DNA of 64,000 bases from Amyloporia xantha. Taxonomy: Eukaryota > Basidiomycota > Agaricomycetes > Polyporales > Adustoporiaceae. A program made the position numbers and the translations under genes. Where the stretch lies: positions 1,240,001 through 1,304,000 of the forward strand of contig JAYKKR010000008.1 in assembly GCA_036971615.1 (NCBI GenBank), in the 5' to 3' direction. The notes under the pieces were generated by a model. That model did no database searches, was not told where the DNA came from, and saw only the letters and a list, made by a program, of their open reading frames with translations. Every line of letters starts with the position of its first letter. Position 1 is the first letter of the stretch. Positions 58,138 through 64,000 of the stretch are shown here, piece after piece.

Positions 58138-60171
58138 CAAGGTCGCAGAAGACGAGGAGAGCAATGGTAGGCGGGGCAGACTCACTGTGGGAGGGTTTGT
58201 AAGTCGAACAGCATATGTAGTCCAGCGGCTCTAGCGCAACTGCGGTCACAGGCGGCAAGAGGCCACTAGGCAGGCACTAGACAGTGACAGCGCTCGAACT
58301 GCGGCCCCTTTGGAATGTCTTGCAACCGCTTGCACCTCACCGGGGAACAGGTATCGTTTCTGTCGGTTTACTTGCCCGAGTGTAGGACCTGTTAGCAGTC
58401 TGCAGCGAACACATAGGAAAGGAGGAATGACTCCGATCGACGCAGCTAGATGGAATACTTCTTATATTCGGAGCAAACGCACGGGATAATTGACTTGGGT
58501 TTGGTGGGCCCCCGGCGGAGGTAGAACCTTCCACGGTCAGAAACGCAATGAATTTAGGACAGTACATGATCACTGACATATCAAAAGCAGCCTTGCAGAG
58601 TGCAGTCGGGACGGAATACGCGCAGCCAGCCGTCATGGGGCTCAGTTTTTGTGGTTGTTTCCGCACGATCCCATATACAGTGAGGTGCGTAGAAGGTGTG
58701 GGACATTGCGGAACAACCGTAGGATCAGGTTAAATCTCATGCTGTCCGAGGGAGGCATGCCGATAACATCGGCGCATTACGCTCTCCGTGATCTTGCTCG
58801 CAGTAAGCTTCGATCAAAAACATGACAGATGTAGGATGAGGCGATGACTACAGTCGAACCTGACGGAAATACACGGGGGTTGGATAGGATGCGGATCGCG
58901 ATGACAACAAGACAAATTATGTGGCAAATACGATGGGGAGACCGGCCGTATGCGCATGCATCGTGCTCTGAGACCGCATGCAGTACTATCATGCAGGGTT
59001 TGCAGATGTTAGCGTCCACGTGAAGGTGCGCATTGTCCATAGATGTCTAAAGTAAGGACTGCGCCGGTCATCAATGAATACGATAAAACAGGCCACCTCG
59101 ATCTCGTCCGCAAGCTGTACGTAATGGATGAGTAAAAACACCGGCACGGACCCTACGAGCCCACTTAACAGCACACAGTTGACGGCGTGAGAGCCATTCC
59201 AGGACAATCGTCGACATGGAGTCACACACCTTCTCGTCGAGATCTGGCGCCAAGCGTGTTTTGCAAATGTATTTCTCCCAGAAGCGTTGCGAGGACGCAG
59301 CTATGACGATGGCGGGGTAAATCCAGTTGCTCTGCTCACCTAATACAGTTAGCTGCATACAAAGGGAAGCAGACCGAGGACTGATGAATGCGCACAGGCG
59401 CTCCGACGAGTCCGCTGCCGGGGACATTTCAAGTACGCACTGTCCTCGATGGGGACACGAAGCTGGGAAGATGCGATTCGTGTTAGGAAAGACGACGAAA
59501 ACAAGACTGCAGCGCGTACTTGGTAAATGTCCGGACAGCCGCCCGCGCGAGCTCAAGGAGGCCTCATGGTGTAGATATTTGTATAGGAATTTCCGACGTG
59601 GTCGTGTTGAGGTCGAATTGAGGATTATGAGGGGGGGAGATTGGGGATCTCATCGAGCGCCGAGGAGCGGACATGACAGAGATGGGCTCGATGGCGAGCT
59701 TGTACGGCACCTGGACATGTTGTTTCCGGGCGTCGGAATGCTATATATGCGTGAGCCTGGATCACGCCGACTGCCCTGGGATGCAACTCGTCTCAGACGA
59801 GGACGAAGAGAAACCAAGGTCGCATCCGAAGACAGATATGTTGCGGACTCTGCCCCAGCACTCAGCCAAGGTTTCCATTGAAGTGGCAGCTCTGCAGAAG
59901 AGATGAGGGCAGCTGAGTTGGAGGAGAGCCAGAAAGAGGAATGGAGTCGTCGAAAGCTGCGAGACAACCTGACAGGCGCTGGGCACGAGGACGATGATCG
60001 TACTGTATGGGCGTCTGTCATGTCGTTCAAGCGAGACGCCAATCGTACTCCGACAGCGACGACCACTTGACAATGGCTCGCTGCACCGCTCTGTCCCCAC
60101 AACATCCGTCCTGGCTCTATTCGCATATCTATTCATTCCTCTGACGATCACGACCACACGACTACCGCTGG
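58138..60171. other. Two-kilobase stretch with no supported gene
   Basis: The longest gap in the window. Open frames exist on both strands (plus 59327-59881, 184 codons; minus 59071-59556) but neither shows a family motif or a convincing set of splice sites. A minus-strand segment near 59150 reads as one hydrophobic helix followed by LADEIEVA, which may be a relic. Otherwise I see only spacer and the promoter of the RING/Lon gene. Confidence 0.5.
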
Positions 60172-63100
60172 ATGAGCTCAGAGCGTGCGCACGACCTCGG
60201 CGACCCATCGGAGGATGTGTCGGTGTCCTCAACGGATCTGCGCCGGGGAAGCGCAGGCGCGGGCGGTCCGTCTGTGACGGGGGAGGATGGGGATCGAAGG
60301 GGAGAACAGGCGTTGCTGGCGGGGGACGAGGGCGAGGGCCACGATCAGGGAAAGCACGCAGCTCGAATTGCAGACGGCGACAGTTCTGGAACAGATCGTG
60401 AGCATATGCGATCCACCTTCTCCCCCACCGGCTATCGATCGCCTCCGTCCTCTGCCGGTCCTCTCGAGGCCGCTCCGCCAGCTGACCTCGCCTCGTCCTC
60501 GAATCACGCCCGCGACGATGCGCATACCACTCTCGCGACACCATCTAGCACGCTAGCCCCCTCGAGCTCTAGCCCCCACACCATTCCTGTTCCTCGACCT
60601 TCAACTACTTTCACCGCCCCTCAGGAAACACCCTCTGGCACTAGAATTCCTCCTAACAACTCTCTGTCTGTTTTACAATCTGCTTCAGCCGTGCCTTTAG
60701 ATCCTGGATCTGAGACTCACCCACATACCATGTCCCTGACACCTGAATACCTCCTGCCCCTCCTCTGTTGCCCCTTGTGTCAACCGCGTGGACCCCTCAC
60801 CGCCCCGCTCACCCTCCGCTGTGGACACACCGTTTGTTCAGAGCACCTCCGGGCTGTGTCATCCCGGGAGGGGCGTTCCTCGTTATTCCACCTATATCCA
60901 TCCTCATCCGCATCCGCTGCTGACATCTCTCTAACTCAATGTCCCTTACCGACCTGCACGGGTGCTCCCGCCGTCAGTTCCCCCATAGCACCCCACCCTG
61001 AGTCTGGCGTGAACTACATCCCCGTGCCTGCATCTGCCGCTCCCGCGGCGTCTGCGTCATCCTCGACGCTTCCCTCGCCTGCCCGCGTTGACGTCACCGT
61101 GAACAGGATCCTCACACTCGTCCAACGCGCTCAGGCATGGTCCGACGCCGACGCCGACGCCAACGTCGGGCCTGTGCTGTCCTTTGACGCGGACGCGGAC
61201 GAACGCACTGACTCCGAGTCAGAGCCTGAGGGCGACGACGACGGAGACGAGGAGCATGACCACACGGACGGTCTCTACCTCGAGAATGTCCCGCCTCGCG
61301 GCCCCAGCGCCGGCCGCGATGTGGGCGCGAATGGGAGTCCCGATCATGATCGACCCCTCACCCACACCGATCACAGAGCACCTGCCGATGCGCCCGAAGC
61401 AGGTCCGTCCGTGCTCCCGCAAGCCTCTCGCTCCCGCCCTCGTTCTCGCTCCCCTTCTGAGCCCCATCGCCCGCGCAAACGGCGACGGCGGCTGCACGAG
61501 GGGCGCAAGGCAACCAGAGCAAACCGTGAGGCACACACGGATCCAGACACGCCGAGGGATCCGGGCGCGCGGTTCGAGAAGGAGTTGTTGTCCGAGGTGA
61601 CTTGTGAGATTTGCTTCGGACTGCTTTTGCAGCCGATTACCACGCCTTGCCAACATGTGAGTGTTTCTGCGCCGCATTTATAGGAATAGGGCCACGGTCG
61701 GATTTTTTTCGCTATGTTTGCGCGGTTGATTCCGCGCAAGATTCCTGGCCCGCAAATTCCGTGCATATACTCACGTGTTGGTCTTGGTTTTTTTCTTCAC
61801 CCAGACATTTTGCGCCACCTGTCTACACCGTGCGCTCGACCATAGCACTGCATGTCCACTCTGTCGTCAAGCTCTACCGGACTACGCGTATTTCCAAGAC
61901 CACCCGTGTAATAAAGTAGTTCTGACCATCCGTGAGTCCTATTTCAATATCCGTTCTCATCTTAGACGTCTGGCGGTCGAGAGCTTCACCTTTTCGCATC
62001 AACTGATTTACCATTTATATTGAATACTAACCTGATTAACTGCCCAGTATTGCAAGCTTTTCCAGAGGCGTACGAAGAGCGCAGAGCGGCACTCGAGGCA
62101 GAGGAACGGGATGCGCGACTTGACACGCCGGTGTTTGTCTGCCAACTCAGTTTCCCTGGCATGCCGACCATGTTGCATTTTTTCGAGCCAAGGTCAGTCA
62201 GTCATTTGTGTTTGCGTGTGGCCCTCATATCTTAATCACGCGCCTCCAATCCACCGCATATATGCGCCTGAATCGTGCACATATACTTCAGGTACCGTCT
62301 AATGCTTCGCCGCTGTCTGGCCACGCCTCATCCGCAATTCGGGATGATTGCACCTCCCCGCGTCGCTCCTTCCTCGTCCGCGCCGAACCCATCCACGTCC
62401 CGGGCTGGTGCTGGCGCGGTGTCCACCGGCAACGAGTACGGCACGATGCTCCAAATCCGGAACGTCCAGATGCTGCCTGACGGGCGGAGCGTCGTGGAGA
62501 CATGGGGCGCGTGGCGCTTTCGCATTGTCGAGCGGGGGACGTTGGATGGGTACGTCGTCGCGCGCGTGGAGCGGGTGGACGACTGGGCGGAGGGCGAAGA
62601 GGACGCGGAAGGACAGGCCGGCGAACCCTCGTCAACACCGTCGTCGTCTCTGGTGTCGAATCCAGATTCCACGGCGACAGCATCGACAGCGGGGCTGCCA
62701 GAAGCCTCACGGACAGGTCTCGCCTCGTCGTCTCCCGCGCAGGTTATCTCGCGCCGGCCTCCAGTCCCCACCAATGCAGAGCTGATGGCCAAGTGTCACG
62801 CCTTCCTGGACGAACTGCGGGAAGGCACACCGTGGGTGGTACACCAGCTCAACACGGCATACGTCCCCATGCCTCAGGATGCGGCGATGTTCAGCTTCTG
62901 GATGGGCGCGGTGAGTCGGCCGTGTGTCCATTGTATTGGTGGCTATACCCCATGCATTGCGCAGCATACTCATTGACGTGTCGTTTACCGGGCGGATAGT
63001 TACTCCCGATCGACGAGCACGAAAAGGCGAAGCTCCTCCCGATCCGCTCGGCACGGCTACGGCTGCGCCTCGTCGTGCACTGGATCGAGCAGCTGCAGAG

Positions 63101-63325
63101 CAACTGGTGAGTGCACGATCTTCACGCGTTTCCCAAGACCCTCCGCCCTACCCTCCACCATCGATTACCCCGCCGTCGAGACGCACCTTCCTTCGTGCTG
63201 TCCTCCCGCCCGATTAGCTTCCGCCAGAGATCGAATTTGACCGTCTACTCCTATGTTAAGGGCCCGTTCTTACGCCTCTGCGTCCCGCCTGCAGGTGGTT
63301 CTCTGGTGGCTGCGTCGTCTGCTGA
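60172..63325 (+). CDS. RING/RING/Lon-substrate-binding-domain protein (LONRF-like ubiquitin ligase)
   Basis: Predicted E3 ubiquitin ligase with a Lon N-terminal substrate-binding domain. Seven exons, over 800 residues. A 180-residue disordered N-terminus precedes RING 1 (LLCCPLCQPRGPL, LRCGHTVCSEHL, QCPLPTC), then a long acidic and Arg/Ser-rich linker. RING 2 is canonical C3HC4: CEICFGLLLQPITTPCQH, TFCATCLHRALDH, CPLCRQALPDY. The Lon (LAN) domain has VFVCQLSFPGMPTMLHFFEP, RYRLMLRRCLA, YGTMLQIRNVQMLPDGRSVV and GAWRFRIVERGTLDGYVVAR. It ends LRLVVHWIEQLQSN joined after a 176-base intron to WWFSGGCVVC. RING/Lon order as in vertebrate LONRF without the TPR repeats. An overlapping frame after the last acceptor encodes a hydrophobic 42-residue stretch to 63423. 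Confidence 0.88.
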
Positions 63326-64000
63326 TCCGAGTGCTGTTCTCGCGTGGCTCGCCGTACGCGTTCGTGGTCGCTCTCCTCGCGGTGTTCGTGGCGCAGGCGA
63401 TGTTCCCCGGCGCGGAGGCGTGATACTGTCTAGATTGGATAGTCCGAATATGTTTTGTTTGAGAGACGGGTTGTAGATATCGGTGTTGAGGGGCGGTGGC
63501 TCGAGGAGTTCGGGACTTCAGTGAGACTACATTGCTATACCATTATTGCAGGCGTGCACATATCATGCTGATTCACGAGGTCGTCTTGATACCGGCAATT
63601 GTTGTCGCTATCGGCTGCTATGTAATTACTGCTCTCACACACACATCTACTAAGCATGTCTCGCAGTTTTTGTATAATTCTACGTCTTCACCCGCATGTC
63701 TGAATTTTATGTCTGTCCCTGTTCAAAAGTGCGTCGACGTTTGATACGCAATAGCGCTGTGGACAACGGTGAGATCCTAGGCCGAGGGAATAACTCTGCA
63801 TGCACACAAGCAGGAGTGACTGACGAAAGCTTCGGGGTGGGATTTGTTCAACGAAATCATTAAGACTCAGAGCCTTGTAATCTACTTCACTGGTCCGGGC
63901 ACCAAGTTCAATGCAATGTGTGTCACTTCAGCGTATATCAATTACTTCGATATCAGCCATCGTCCGTGAGAATATTTCAGTAGTGGTAGTGTCTCCCGTG
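63326..64000. other. Right-edge stretch without a recognised gene
   Basis: 3' region of the RING/Lon gene and further spacer. One 82-codon frame (63496-63744) has no recognisable product. Confidence 0.5.

Noticed and set aside
59071..59556. 161-codon minus-strand frame with GEQSNWIYPAIVIAASSQRF and nearby hydrophobic helix
   Set aside because: Looks faintly protein-like and has possible splice sites, but I could not join the pieces into a membrane protein or match a family; perhaps a relic.
59327..59881. 184-codon plus-strand open frame
   Set aside because: No motif, no sensible start context and an Arg-rich composition typical of chance frames in GC-rich DNA.
59762..60544. 260-codon minus-strand frame
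   Set aside because: Overlaps the start of the RING/Lon gene on the other strand; Pro/Arg-rich shadow.

Overview
The window is nuclear DNA of a filamentous basidiomycete, most likely an agaricomycete. Genes lie about 2 kb apart on both strands. Most are split by many 45-70 nt GT-AG introns, and the products include an APSES/ankyrin MBF factor, fungal Shg1, Faf1 and Atg10, an EDEM with a PA domain, a fungal double-RING Lon-domain protein and a full-length Dicer. I recognise 28 protein genes. I found no rRNA, tRNA, CRISPR array or intact transposon.

Layout. 1-4.4 kb: end of an MFS permease, Shg1 (COMPASS), uroporphyrinogen decarboxylase. 4.7-10.1 kb: Cdc14 phosphatase and the Mbp1-like factor, divergent over a shared promoter. 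10.6-15.3 kb: mitochondrial ribosomal protein uL24m, a DHA1-type MFS exporter, a small cytochrome oxidase subunit. 15.5-23.1 kb: a Dicer and a divergent protein of unknown function. 23.3-24.1 kb: a gene-poor block with no CpG at all. 24.1-29.9 kb: two divergent, nearly intronless multidomain genes for glycan synthesis. 30.6-37 kb: a small membrane protein, Faf1, a disordered protein and a ZNRD2-like zinc-ribbon protein. 37.2-44 kb: an EDEM mannosidase, APRT, ribosomal protein eS1, Atg10. 44.9-58.1 kb: acetoacetyl-CoA thiolase, an allantoate-type MFS permease, a BTB protein, a membrane/secreted protein, a 2-oxoglutarate oxygenase and a proline-iminopeptidase-like hydrolase. 60.2-63.3 kb: a RING/RING/Lon-domain protein.

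Two parts stand out. First, the 24-30 kb gene pair: one gene fuses a GDP-mannose 3,5-epimerase-like domain to two glycosyltransferase domains and membrane helices; its divergent partner fuses a SAM methyltransferase to a GT8 glycosyltransferase. Together they could make, transfer and methylate an unusual sugar. Their long exons contrast sharply with the rest of the window and suggest transfer or a young origin. Second, the Dicer keeps both RNase III active sites, but its helicase region has lost Walker A, the DECH box and the arginine motif VI.

Four otherwise well-conserved genes (ZNRD2-like, EDEM, BTB, iminopeptidase) each carry an apparent +1 frameshift, always repaired by removing one base from a short C/G run. 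This is probably systematic sequence error, but it should be checked before any of them is called a pseudogene.
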